Source: Lientehia hominis (lineage in GTDB: Bacteria > Bacillota > Clostridia > Lachnospirales > Lachnospiraceae). From it: a DNA stretch of 64,000 nucleotides. Shown here piece by piece: positions 43,064-52,293 of this stretch; position 1 is the first letter of the stretch; the number at the start of each line of letters is the position of its first letter. The position numbers were made by a program, and so were the translations under genes. The stretch is from positions 1 through 64,000 of the forward strand of contig NZ_JAJNOR010000001.1 in the NCBI RefSeq assembly GCF_021044755.1, in the 5' to 3' direction. The notes under the pieces were generated by a model. That model did not search any database. It worked only from the letters and a program-made list of their open reading frames with translations, and was not told the origin of the DNA.

Positions 43064-44020
43064 ATGAAAAAACCCTTATTGATATTGACCGGTCCCACGG
43101 CCGTCGGGAAGACAGCGCTTTCCATCCGGGCGGCAAAAGCCTTTGGCGGAGAAATAATCAGCGCGGATTCCATGCAGGTCTACCAATACATGGACATTGG
43201 ATCCGCGAAAGTGACAAAAGAAGAGATGGCGGGGATTCCCCACCATCTTATTGACGTCCTGCGGCCGGAGGAGTCCTTTCACGTGGTAAAATTTCAAAAA
43301 ATGGCCAAAGATGCAATAAAGGAAATTTACGAACGGGGACATCTGCCGATACTCACCGGAGGAACCGGATTCTATATTCAAGCTTTGCTGTATGACATTG
43401 ATTTTACGGAAAATGACGCAGATACCGGATACAGAGAAAGGCTGGAAAGACTGGCTGAGGATAAGGGCGCAGGATATCTCCATCAGATGCTCCGGGAGAG
43501 GGATGCCCGGGCCGCAGAAGATATCCACGAAAATAATATAAAACGTGTGATCCGTGCTTTGGAGTTCTACGAGAAAACAGGGAAGCCCATTTCGGAGCAT
43601 AACCAGGCTGAACGGGAAAAGGAATCTCCTTATCAGTTTGCTTATGTGGTGCTGTTCCGAGACCGGACGGAGCTTTATAAGCGCATTGATCTTCGTGTGG
43701 AAAAGATGATGGAAGACGGGCTTTTAGACGAAGTCCGGCATTTGAAAGAAATGGGATATACGAGAGATATGGTATCCATGCAGGGACTGGGTTATAAAGA
43801 ACTTCTCGCGTACCTGGAAGGAGAGACGACTCTTTCAGAAGCGGTCCGGATACTGAAGCGGGACACAAGACATTTTGCGAAAAGACAGCTGACCTGGTTC
43901 AAGCGGGAGAGACAGACAGACTGGATTTCCATAGACGGCAGATCTGAAGAAGAAATTCTTTTGGAAATTGAGGACATCATGAGAAAAAGAATGGCCACGT
44001 CCGGCCGGACTGACGGCTGA
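43064..44020 (+). CDS. miaA: tRNA dimethylallyltransferase
   Basis: A 318-residue enzyme adding the dimethylallyl group to N6 of A37, the substrate later modified by MiaB. Motifs: the P-loop LTGPTAVGKTALSIRAA, ISADSMQVYQYMDIGSAKVT, ILTGGTGFYIQALLYDI, and the C-terminal MQGLGYKELLAYL and RDTRHFAKRQLTWFKRE. It follows mutL by 12 bases, the order mutS-mutL-miaA being common. Confidence 0.97.
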   Translation: MKKPLLILTGPTAVGKTALSIRAAKAFGGEIISADSMQVYQYMDIGSAKVTKEEMAGIPHHLIDVLRPEESFHVVKFQKMAKDAIKEIYERGHLPILTGGTGFYIQALLYDIDFTENDADTGYRERLERLAEDKGAGYLHQMLRERDARAAEDIHENNIKRVIRALEFYEKTGKPISEHNQAEREKESPYQFAYVVLFRDRTELYKRIDLRVEKMMEDGLLDEVRHLKEMGYTRDMVSMQGLGYKELLAYLEGETTLSEAVRILKRDTRHFAKRQLTWFKRERQTDWISIDGRSEEEILLEIEDIMRKRMATSGRTDG

Positions 44021-44048
44021 ATATGGGAAAGAAAAAGGGAGACAGAAT

Positions 44049-45332
44049 ATGGAATCATTAGAGACGATGTATAAGAGCATCGGTATAGATAAAAAGGTCC
44101 TGGAGCTGGGGACAGAAGTAGAAGCTTCTTTAAGGGACCGCTTCGATAAAATTGACAGGACCGCTGAATATAACCAGCTTAAAGTGCTTCATGCCATGCA
44201 GAAGAACAGAGTGGCGGAGGCACATTTTTCTGGATCGACCGGATACGGATACAATGATCTGGGACGGGAGACCCTGGAAGCGGTGTACGCAGATGTCTTC
44301 CATGCGGAAGCGGCGTTAGTACGGCCGCAGATCACCTGCGGCACCCATGCGCTGAATGTTGCGCTGGCCGCGAATCTCCGTCCGGGAGACGAGCTCCTTT
44401 CACCAGTTGGAAAGCCTTATGATACTTTGGAAGAAGTCATCGGTATACGGGAATCCAAAGGATCTCTGAGGGAATATGGCATCACATACGCCCAGGCTGA
44501 CCTGAAGCCCGACGGTTCCTTTGACTTTGAAGCGATTGCAGGGAGCTTGAACGCCAGAACAAAGCTGGCTACCATTCAGCGGTCTAAAGGATATGCCTCC
44601 AGGCCCACCTTGTCAGTCTCACGGATTGGAGAATTGATTTCTTTTCTCAAGGAAAAAAAGCCGGATATCATCTGTATGGTGGATAACTGCTATGGGGAAT
44701 TTTCAGAAGAGACTGAACCGACAGATGTGGGGGCTGATATGTGTGTAGGTTCTCTTATCAAAAATCCGGGAGGCGGTCTGGCCCCATGCGGCGGATATAT
44801 CGTGGGTAAGGAAGCTTGTATTGAACAGGCGGCATACCGGTTGAGTTCGCCGGGACTTGGAAAAGAAGTTGGAGCCAGTCTTGGGCTGAACCAGACTCTT
44901 TATCAGGGATTTTTTCTTGCGCCTACGGTGACTGCCGGCGCCATAAAAGGAGCCATATTTGCGGCGGCGGTGTATGAGAGACTGGGATTTCCCGTTTATC
45001 CGTCTTCGGATACTGCCCGTCACGACATCATCCAGGCGGTCGATCTCGGATCTCCCGAAGCTTTGAAAGCTTTCTGCCTGGGGATCCAGGGGGCGGCTCC
45101 TGTGGATTCTTTTGTCACCCCGGAGCCCTGGCCGATGCCGGGATACGATTCTGATGTCATCATGGCGGCCGGAGCGTTTGTACAAGGCTCCTCTATCGAG
45201 CTTTCTGCCGACGGGCCTTTAAAACCGCCCTATACGGTCTTTTTTCAGGGGGGACTGACCTACTGTCACGCGAAGACCGGCATCCTTTTTTCCGTACAGA
45301 AAATGCTGGATAAAAATGTGATATCTTTCTGA
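44049..45332 (+). CDS. methionine gamma-lyase family protein (aluminium-resistance protein type, PLP enzyme)
   Basis: A 427-residue fold-type I PLP enzyme. The predicted PLP lysine is Lys238 in GSLIKNPGGGLAP; other marks are HFSGSTGYGYNDLGRETLE, PQITCGTHALNVAL and MVDNCYGEF. Families of this type are annotated as methionine gamma-lyase-like or aluminium-resistance proteins; the true substrate is not settled. GGGAG lies before the ATG. In Clostridia this gene often follows miaA, as here. Confidence 0.9.
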   Translation: MESLETMYKSIGIDKKVLELGTEVEASLRDRFDKIDRTAEYNQLKVLHAMQKNRVAEAHFSGSTGYGYNDLGRETLEAVYADVFHAEAALVRPQITCGTHALNVALAANLRPGDELLSPVGKPYDTLEEVIGIRESKGSLREYGITYAQADLKPDGSFDFEAIAGSLNARTKLATIQRSKGYASRPTLSVSRIGELISFLKEKKPDIICMVDNCYGEFSEETEPTDVGADMCVGSLIKNPGGGLAPCGGYIVGKEACIEQAAYRLSSPGLGKEVGASLGLNQTLYQGFFLAPTVTAGAIKGAIFAAAVYERLGFPVYPSSDTARHDIIQAVDLGSPEALKAFCLGIQGAAPVDSFVTPEPWPMPGYDSDVIMAAGAFVQGSSIELSADGPLKPPYTVFFQGGLTYCHAKTGILFSVQKMLDKNVISF

Positions 45333-45483
45333 GGAATTCATTAAGATTCACATTTCTGGTGTACAGGGAATAAAAATTGTGCTAAACTGTTAGTTAGTAA
45401 AATTTTGGTTTTACGGGGGGTTTTTGGTAAGACTCCGGTTTTTGTCTGGCTTGTCATCCCATATGGAAAAAGGAGACGAGCCT

Positions 45484-46182
45484 ATGGAAGAAAAGAAAAA
45501 TACCATTCGGGAGCTGCCGGCTTCCGAACGTCCTTATGAAAAATGTATGGCCTTGGGGCCGGCGGCACTGTCCGACGCAGAGCTTTTGGCAGTGATCCTC
45601 CGGACCGGTACGAAAGGGCAGGGAGCGCTGCAGACAGCCAGGCATGTGCTGTCCCTGAATCCTTCCGTGGACGGGCTTTTGGGACTTCATCATCTGAATG
45701 TCCGGGAGTTTCAGTCCATTCCCGGTATCGGCAAGGTAAAGGCCATACAGCTTTCCTGTATCGGAGAGCTTACAAAACGGATGAGCAGAAAAAGCATCGA
45801 CAGGGAGAAGGCGTTCGTATCTCCCGGAGCCGTTGCGGCATACTTCATGGAAGAAATGCGCCACAAGGAAAAAGAAGAGCTCCGTGTGGTGCTTTTGGAT
45901 ACAAAAAGCCGTTTTCTCCATGACCTGGTGATCTCCATGGGCACGGTGAACAGCTCCTTGGTCTCTCCCAGGGAAATCTTTTTGGAAGCGTTAAAATACC
46001 AGGCGGTCAGTATCATTCTGCTACATAACCATCCCAGCGGCGACCCTGACCCCAGCAAAGAGGATATCCTGGTGACCCGCAGGGTATATGAAGCAGGCAG
46101 GCTTCTGGGAATCTCCCTGGCCGACCATATCATAATCGGGGACAATTGTTTTATCAGTTTAAAAGAACGAGGAATATTGTAG
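45484..46182 (+). CDS. radC: RadC family protein (JAB domain)
   Basis: A 232-residue protein: helix-hairpin-helix (FQSIPGIGKVKAIQLSC) plus a JAB/MPN metalloprotease-like domain with HNHPSGDPDPS (His181, His183). The biochemical role of RadC remains uncertain. A frame extends upstream to 45424, but AAAGGAGA at 45469-45475 selects 45484. It sits directly before mreC; in related genomes mreB usually lies between them. Confidence 0.94.
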   Translation: MEEKKNTIRELPASERPYEKCMALGPAALSDAELLAVILRTGTKGQGALQTARHVLSLNPSVDGLLGLHHLNVREFQSIPGIGKVKAIQLSCIGELTKRMSRKSIDREKAFVSPGAVAAYFMEEMRHKEKEELRVVLLDTKSRFLHDLVISMGTVNSSLVSPREIFLEALKYQAVSIILLHNHPSGDPDPSKEDILVTRRVYEAGRLLGISLADHIIIGDNCFISLKERGIL

Positions 46183-46183
46183 G

Positions 46184-47044
46184 ATGAAGAACAAAAAGAA
46201 AGCTTCTTTGCCGGCCAGATACCTGTTGTTTTTTCTGTTACTGTTTTGTATCGGGCTACTGACCGTCAATTACTTTAAGCCGGGATTTCTGAGTCCGGTA
46301 ACCAACGCAGTGAACTCTGTGCTTCTTCCCATGCAGAAGGGACTGAATCATCTGGGGACCGGCTTTGCGGATACCGCTTATGACTATCAGAGCCTGGAAG
46401 AAGCCAGGACGGAGAACCAGCAGTTAAAGGAGGAGCTGGCTTCTCTTAAGGAGGATATCGGAAATTATCAGCAGGGACAGACGGAGCTCAAGCAGCTTCA
46501 GGAGTTGTTTGAACTGAAGGGACAGTATACGGACTATGAGATGACAGGAGCCCGGGTGATACAAAAGGACGCGGGGAACTGGTATCATTCCTTTGTGATC
46601 GACAAGGGAACAGAGGACGGCATCCAGGCGGATATGAATGTGATCGCCGGCGGTGGTTTGGTAGGGATCGTTACAGAAGTGGGGAAAAATTTTGCCAAGG
46701 TCCGTTCTATCATCGATGACGACAGCAATGTGAGCGCCATGTCCTTGAATTCCGGCGATACCTGTATCGTTTCCGGAGATCTGAAGCTTTATAGTGAAGG
46801 GAAGCTCCGTCTCAGTTATATCGATAAGAATGACAATATCTGGGATGACGACAAGATCGTGACCTCCAATATCAGCGACAAATATCTGCCGAACATCCTG
46901 ATCGGCTATGCCCAGGATATTCAGACAGACAGCAATAATGTGACCAAATCCGGGTATCTCGTGCCTGCGGTGGATTTTGACCATCTGCAGACGGTTCTGG
47001 TCATCAAGACCCTGAAAGTAACAGGCGAGGAGAATCAGCCATGA
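46184..47044 (+). CDS. mreC: rod shape-determining protein MreC
   Basis: A 286-residue protein of the elongasome: one N-terminal transmembrane helix (YLLFFLLLFCIGLLTVNYF), a coiled coil at about residues 65-105 (EARTENQQLKEELASLKEDI), and the extracytoplasmic beta-barrel domain (GARVIQKDAGNWYHSFVIDK, VIAGGGLVGIVTEVGKNFAK). It starts one base after the radC stop and overlaps mreD by four bases. Confidence 0.95.
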   Translation: MKNKKKASLPARYLLFFLLLFCIGLLTVNYFKPGFLSPVTNAVNSVLLPMQKGLNHLGTGFADTAYDYQSLEEARTENQQLKEELASLKEDIGNYQQGQTELKQLQELFELKGQYTDYEMTGARVIQKDAGNWYHSFVIDKGTEDGIQADMNVIAGGGLVGIVTEVGKNFAKVRSIIDDDSNVSAMSLNSGDTCIVSGDLKLYSEGKLRLSYIDKNDNIWDDDKIVTSNISDKYLPNILIGYAQDIQTDSNNVTKSGYLVPAVDFDHLQTVLVIKTLKVTGEENQP

Positions 47045-47565
47045 AAATCAAGCGGATCCTTGTGATGGCAGTCGTCATTTTCGCCGGTTTTTTCCTCCAA
47101 TATGGAATATTTGCAAATGTTCCGCTGATCGATACGGTTCCTAACATTCTTTTGATCATCACCGTGTCTTTCGGATTTATGAAGGGAAAGATCCAGGGAA
47201 TGGTAATCGGGCTGTTCTGCGGCCTTTTTACGGACATTGTATCGATGAACGCGCTGGGGTTCCATATGATAATCTATATTATCATAGGCTATATAAACGG
47301 CGCTTTCCATCAGTGGATGTATTCGGATTACATTGTGTTCCCGCTCATTGTCACCACATTCAGCAGCATCTTGTACAACCTGTATTTTTATGTTTTCCAG
47401 TTTCTTGTGAGGAATCGGCTGGATTTTATCTATTATCTGACGCATGTGATCTTGCCGGAGGTGATTTATACGGTGGTCCTGACAGGCATCATTTATCAGC
47501 TGCTTTCTTTTATCAATTATAAACTGGAAATGACAGAACGAAGGAGTGCGACAAAATTTGTTTAG
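47041..47565 (+). CDS. mreD: rod shape-determining protein MreD
   Basis: A 174-residue protein with about five hydrophobic segments, such as ILVMAVVIFAGFFLQYGIFA and GMVIGLFCGLFTDI. Position directly after mreC with ATGA overlap supports the call. It works with MreC, RodA and PBP2 in lateral wall growth. Confidence 0.9.
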   Translation: MKIKRILVMAVVIFAGFFLQYGIFANVPLIDTVPNILLIITVSFGFMKGKIQGMVIGLFCGLFTDIVSMNALGFHMIIYIIIGYINGAFHQWMYSDYIVFPLIVTTFSSILYNLYFYVFQFLVRNRLDFIYYLTHVILPEVIYTVVLTGIIYQLLSFINYKLEMTERRSATKFV

Positions 47566-50461
47566 TGAAATTTGGGAAGTTCTCGTAAGCGGCATTAAAA
47601 GGGTAGTGAAATCCAGGCTGTTTGTGGTCAGCATTATTTTTATTGCCATGTTCACCAGTCTGGTGTTCCGTCTTTTCAAGCTGCAGATTGTGGAGGGGGC
47701 TGACTACCAGGAAAATTATGTCCAGAAGACGCTCAAGACAGTCAATGTTTCTGGAACAAGAGGAAACATTTATGATCGGAACGGGAATCTTCTGGCTTAC
47801 AACAAGCTGGCCTATGCGGTCACTGTCGGCGATACGGGAGTTTATGCGAATGGGTATCAGAGAAATGAAATGCTGCTTCGTTTAATCCCGATTCTGGAGA
47901 AGCATGGTGAGACCTTGATAACGTCTTTATCCATTACTCTGGACGAAAACGGCGTTCCGCAGTACACCACCAGCACAGAAGAAGAAAGACGCCGGTTCCT
48001 GAGGGATGTATACGGCTTAAAAAGTACCGATGGCCTGGATGATGAGAATGGAAAATATCCTTCCAATATTTCCGCCGCCGATTTGTTTGAAAAGCTGAAG
48101 GAGCGGTACGGAATCGGAACAAATCAGGACAAGACTACTTATGAGATTGAAGATACCATGGCGCTCAAGCTCATGAATATCCGGTATGCTATGGCGCTTA
48201 ACGCATACCGCCGTTACGATGCCGTTACGGTGGCTTCCGATGTGAAGCTGGAAACGGTGGCAGATATCAAAGAACATTCGGATGAACTGCGGGAAGTAAA
48301 TGTGGAAGAAGAGACCATCCGCGTTTACAATGACAGCTATGCTTTCGCCCATATTCTCGGTTATACCGGGAAGGCGGATCAGGAAGAGCTGGAGGAGCTT
48401 CAGGGACAAAATGACAGCTATGAGCTGAACGATGTGGTGGGGAAATCCGGAATCGAGTCCGCTATGGAGCTCGATCTGACTGGAATCAAGGGAAGCCAGA
48501 CCATGTACCTGGACAGCGAGGGGCGTATCCTGGAAGTAACCGATACGGTGGACCCGGAGGCCGGAAGCGATGTATATCTGACCATAGACCGGGATCTGCA
48601 GGTGGGTATCTATGCCTTGATCGAACAGAGCCTGGCCGGTATCCTGGTGGCAAAGCTGACGGACGATGAATCCTATGTGATCACAGACGATACCGATACT
48701 TCCGATATAAAAATTCCTGTAAAGAATGCGTATTATCAGTTTATCAATAACAATATTCTGTCCATGAGCCATTTTGCGGCAGATGATGCCAGCGATTTGG
48801 AAAAGAGCATTTATGACCGTTTTGTGGACAGAAAAGCTTCCGTGATTCCGGAACTTTTATCCCATTTGTCTTCGATAGAGGCTCCCACGTTTGATAAGTG
48901 TGAGAAGTCCATGCAGGATTATCAGGATTACGTATTTGATTATATGAGAGACAATTCCTTTTTCCTGGAAGGTTCCCTGAATTCAGAGGATGAGATTTAT
49001 CTGGGGTGGGTCAATGAGACTATCAGCTTTCACGATTTCCTGTATCATGCGGTGGAGAGCAATTGGATCGACACCACGAAGCTTTCTACCCAGGAAAAAT
49101 ACACCAGTACGGATGATACCTTCCAGTCTCTGGTGAATACGCTTGCCGCAGCCATGGACAGTGATGTCGGGTTCCATAAGCTGATCTATAAATATTTGAT
49201 AGAGGATGATGTTATTTCCGGAAGAGAGCTCTGCCTCTGCCTCTATGAGCAGGGCGTTCTGGAATATGACGAGGCCGCCATCGCCAGTTTGTCAGAGGGA
49301 GGAAAGAAGGCGGCGTTCAATTTCCTGAAGGAAAAGATAGCCAATTTGGAGCTGACTCCAGCTCAGATGGCCCTCGACCCCTGCTCCGCATCCTGTATCA
49401 TAACCGATGTCAAAACCGGGGAGGTCAAAGCGCTGGTCACTTATCCAGGATATGATATCAATAAATTTTCCGGCTCCATCGACGTGGCATATTATAATCA
49501 GCTGTATAATGATCTGAGCCAGCCTTTTCTGAATCGGGCCACTCAGGTAGAGACGGCGCCGGGTTCCATTTTCAAGGTTCTGACCACGGCCATCGGCCTG
49601 GAAGAAGGCGTTATAACCGAGGCGGAAGAGATTGACGACACAGGCGTCTTCGAAAAACAGGGACTGCATCTTAGGTGCTGGCAGGCCGGCGGACACGGAA
49701 AGCTCAGTGTGATCGGAGCCATCGCCCAGTCCTGTAACTATTACTTTTCAGAGGTGGGCTACCGTCTTTCCCAGTCCAATGGAAATTACGATGGAGATAA
49801 GGGCATTGCCACCATACAAAAATATGCGAGCATGTTTGGCCTGGGTACGAAATCCGGCGTGGAGATTGCGGAAAGCGAGCCTCACATAACGGATCAGAAC
49901 CCAATTCCTTCATCCATCGGACAGGGTACTCATACCTACGCGAACATTCATCTTTCCAGATATCTGACGGCGGTGGCCAGCAGCGGAAATCTGTATAAAT
50001 ACAGCCTGATCTCTAAGGTACAGAAGAATAGTGGGGAAGTGACTCAGGAATATACGCCTCAGCTGGAAGGCCATGTGGAGCTGGCACAGTCCACATGGGA
50101 TGCGATGCACAACGGCATGGAGGCCGTGGTGGGCCCGGCCGGCACGTATTTCACTACGTTTGCAAATTCGCCTATTAAGACAGAGATCGGGTTCGCCGGT
50201 AAATCCGGTACAGCTGAGCAGGCAAAACAGCGGGCGAACCATGGTACCTTTATCGGATATGCCCCGGCGCGTATCCAGGAAACGGATCCTTATGTGGAGC
50301 CGGAAGTAGCCGTTTCTGTTTCCATACCCAACGGCTACGGGGCCAGCAATGCGGCAGCCATCGCGGAAAAAGCTCTCCGCCTGCAGTACGGTTATATCAC
50401 TCTGCAGTCAATCTTAGAGGAAAACCACGCAGCGGATGCCAATGATTATATACCAGAATAA
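47558..50461 (+). CDS. mrdA: penicillin-binding protein 2 (peptidoglycan transpeptidase), very long form
   Basis: A 967-residue class B PBP, RodA's partner in elongation. Transmembrane span about residues 20-42, dimerisation domain with GTRGNIYDRNGNLLAYNKLA, and the transpeptidase: SIFK (Ser670, Lys673), SCNYYF and KSGTAEQ. Typical PBP2 has 600-700 residues. Here an insertion of about 230 acidic, mainly helical residues (about 366-598) splits the region between TIDRDLQVGIYALIEQ and ITDVKTGEVKALVTYPGYD. Start choice: the GTG at 47546 overlaps AAGGAG itself, so the TTG at 47558 (11-base spacing) is more likely. Confidence 0.92.
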   Translation: MFSEIWEVLVSGIKRVVKSRLFVVSIIFIAMFTSLVFRLFKLQIVEGADYQENYVQKTLKTVNVSGTRGNIYDRNGNLLAYNKLAYAVTVGDTGVYANGYQRNEMLLRLIPILEKHGETLITSLSITLDENGVPQYTTSTEEERRRFLRDVYGLKSTDGLDDENGKYPSNISAADLFEKLKERYGIGTNQDKTTYEIEDTMALKLMNIRYAMALNAYRRYDAVTVASDVKLETVADIKEHSDELREVNVEEETIRVYNDSYAFAHILGYTGKADQEELEELQGQNDSYELNDVVGKSGIESAMELDLTGIKGSQTMYLDSEGRILEVTDTVDPEAGSDVYLTIDRDLQVGIYALIEQSLAGILVAKLTDDESYVITDDTDTSDIKIPVKNAYYQFINNNILSMSHFAADDASDLEKSIYDRFVDRKASVIPELLSHLSSIEAPTFDKCEKSMQDYQDYVFDYMRDNSFFLEGSLNSEDEIYLGWVNETISFHDFLYHAVESNWIDTTKLSTQEKYTSTDDTFQSLVNTLAAAMDSDVGFHKLIYKYLIEDDVISGRELCLCLYEQGVLEYDEAAIASLSEGGKKAAFNFLKEKIANLELTPAQMALDPCSASCIITDVKTGEVKALVTYPGYDINKFSGSIDVAYYNQLYNDLSQPFLNRATQVETAPGSIFKVLTTAIGLEEGVITEAEEIDDTGVFEKQGLHLRCWQAGGHGKLSVIGAIAQSCNYYFSEVGYRLSQSNGNYDGDKGIATIQKYASMFGLGTKSGVEIAESEPHITDQNPIPSSIGQGTHTYANIHLSRYLTAVASSGNLYKYSLISKVQKNSGEVTQEYTPQLEGHVELAQSTWDAMHNGMEAVVGPAGTYFTTFANSPIKTEIGFAGKSGTAEQAKQRANHGTFIGYAPARIQETDPYVEPEVAVSVSIPNGYGASNAAAIAEKALRLQYGYITLQSILEENHAADANDYIPE

Positions 50462-50481
50462 AAAACCGGTGAGGTGATAAG

Positions 50482-51156
50482 ATGCGGCAGACAGTCATTA
50501 TCAAAGGCAATAATTATGGCCTTTCCGTGTTCCTGGATCCGGAAGTCCCCATGGACAAGCTCCTTGAGGACATTACCGCAAAATTCCGGGATTCCGCGAA
50601 ATTTTTCCGCGGAGCGAAAATGGCCGTTACCTTTGAAGGACGGACTCTTACACCAGAAGAAACGAATCAGATCGTAAATACCATTTGTGAAAATTCTGAG
50701 ATAGATATCTCCTGTGTCATTGACACGGACAAAGCACGAGAGGCCTTCTTCCGGCGTACGCTGGAAGAAGAGGCAGAAGAAGAAGGCGACGGAAAGCCTG
50801 TCGGGAGCGGCCAGTTCTATAAAGGGACGCTTCGTTCAGGACAAGTCCTGGAAGCAGAGGGGAACATTGTCATTTTGGGAGATGTGAACCCAGGGGCGAG
50901 GATTGTCGCCAAAGGAAATATTATTGTGCTGGGAACCCTGCGTGGTACGGCGATAGCCGGACTGGGCGGAAAGAAGCATGCCATTGTCGTGGCCCTGGAG
51001 ATGGAACCAATTCAAATCCGAATAGGAGATGTGACAGCCCGCACCGGCGGCCGCCACGTCTCTGAGGGCGGTGCGCAGATCGCGTACCTGGACTTCGGCA
51101 AGATCTACATAGAGCCTCTCTGCAAAGAGGTCATCGATGAGGTCAGCTTCCGTTAG
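50482..51156 (+). CDS. minC: septum site-determining protein MinC
   Basis: A 224-residue inhibitor of FtsZ polymerisation. The N-terminal part (IIKGNNYGLSVFLDPEVPMD) and the C-terminal beta-helix (ILGDVNPGARIVAKGNIIVL, then LGTLRGTAIAGLGG) match MinC. Directly followed by minD and minE, so a complete Min system is encoded. It begins 21 bases after the PBP2 stop. Confidence 0.94.
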   Translation: MRQTVIIKGNNYGLSVFLDPEVPMDKLLEDITAKFRDSAKFFRGAKMAVTFEGRTLTPEETNQIVNTICENSEIDISCVIDTDKAREAFFRRTLEEEAEEEGDGKPVGSGQFYKGTLRSGQVLEAEGNIVILGDVNPGARIVAKGNIIVLGTLRGTAIAGLGGKKHAIVVALEMEPIQIRIGDVTARTGGRHVSEGGAQIAYLDFGKIYIEPLCKEVIDEVSFR

Positions 51157-51197
51157 GTATCTGACAGCAGGAATTTGAATTTTGGAGGAATGAGTTT

Positions 51198-51989
51198 ATG
51201 AGTGAAGTCATTGTAATTACGTCCGGCAAGGGAGGGGTTGGAAAAACCACTACATCGGCCAACCTCGGTATCGGCCTTGCCATGCTGAACAAGAAAGTAG
51301 TTTTGATCGACACAGATATCGGCCTCAGAAACCTGGATGTGGTGATGGGGCTGGAGAACAGGATTGTCTATAATCTGGTGGATGTGGTGGAAGGCAGCTG
51401 CCGTATGAGCCAGGCGCTGATCAAGGATAAGAGGTATCCGAATCTGCAGCTTCTGCCTTCGGCACAGACAAGGGACAAGTCCAGTGTGTCACCGGAGCAG
51501 ATGAAGAAGCTGATCGATTCTTTGAGAGAAGAGTTTGACTATGTCCTTTTGGATTGTCCTGCCGGCATAGAGCAGGGCTTCAAAAATGCCATAGCCGGAG
51601 CCGACCGGGCGATCGTGGTCACCACGCCGGAGGTTTCCGCGATCAGGGACGCTGACCGTATCATCGGGCTTCTGGAGGCCAATGAGATTCGCCGCATCGA
51701 TCTGATCGTGAACCGGATTCGGATGGATATGGTTCAGAGGGGTGATATGATGTCGATTGAAGATGTCATTGATATCCTGGCTGTCCATCTGATCGGCGCT
51801 GTCCCTGACGATGAACACATCGTGATCTCCAGCAACCAGGGCGAGCCGCTGACAGGGTCGGACTGTATGGCGGGACAAGCCTATATGAATATCGCAAGAC
51901 GTGTCACCGGTGAAGAAGTGCCGATGCTGGACCTGAACGTGAAAAATGGTTTTTTTTCCAGGTTGGCCGGGCTTTTTAAGAAGAAATAA
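51198..51989 (+). CDS. minD: septum site-determining ATPase MinD
   Basis: A 263-residue ParA/MinD-type ATPase with deviant Walker A GKGGVGKTT (residues 10-18), IDTDIGLRNLDVVMGLENR, DCPAGIEQGFKNA, and a C-terminal amphipathic membrane-binding helix (FFSRLAGLFKKK). It recruits MinC to the membrane and is driven by MinE. Confidence 0.96.
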   Translation: MSEVIVITSGKGGVGKTTTSANLGIGLAMLNKKVVLIDTDIGLRNLDVVMGLENRIVYNLVDVVEGSCRMSQALIKDKRYPNLQLLPSAQTRDKSSVSPEQMKKLIDSLREEFDYVLLDCPAGIEQGFKNAIAGADRAIVVTTPEVSAIRDADRIIGLLEANEIRRIDLIVNRIRMDMVQRGDMMSIEDVIDILAVHLIGAVPDDEHIVISSNQGEPLTGSDCMAGQAYMNIARRVTGEEVPMLDLNVKNGFFSRLAGLFKKK

Positions 51990-52001
51990 GGGGGACAAGT
52001 C

Positions 52002-52283
52002 ATGGGATTGTTTGATTTTTTTTCGAAGAATAAATCGGGGAATGTGGCAAAGGACCGGCTGAAGCTTCTGTTGGTGTCCGATAGGGCCAATTGTTCTCCT
52101 GAAATGATGGAAGCTATTAAAAATGACATCATCAAGGTGATTTCCAAATATATGGACGTAGATACAGAAGCGCTGGATATCCAGATCACCCAGACGGAAT
52201 CAGAAGGCGGTCACGGCGCCGTCCCGGCCCTCTTTGCGAATATTCCAATTAAAGACATAAAAAATGGGAATCCTAACAGATAA
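52002..52283 (+). CDS. minE: cell division topological specificity factor MinE
   Basis: A 93-residue MinE: N-terminal membrane/MinD-contact helix (LFDFFSKNKSGNVAKDRLKL), LLVSDRANCSPEMMEAIKND, and the dimerising beta region (LDIQITQTE). It starts 12 bases after minD. Its presence implies an oscillating Min system rather than the DivIVA-MinJ type of Bacillus. Confidence 0.93.
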   Translation: MGLFDFFSKNKSGNVAKDRLKLLLVSDRANCSPEMMEAIKNDIIKVISKYMDVDTEALDIQITQTESEGGHGAVPALFANIPIKDIKNGNPNR

Positions 52284-52293
52284 AGGATGAAAT

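Noticed and set aside
45333..45483. Possible mreB remnant or promoter structure upstream of radC
   Set aside because: The 151 bases hold no actin-fold coding sequence. A TTGTGC and TAAAAT pair has only a 15-base spacer, so I do not call a promoter.
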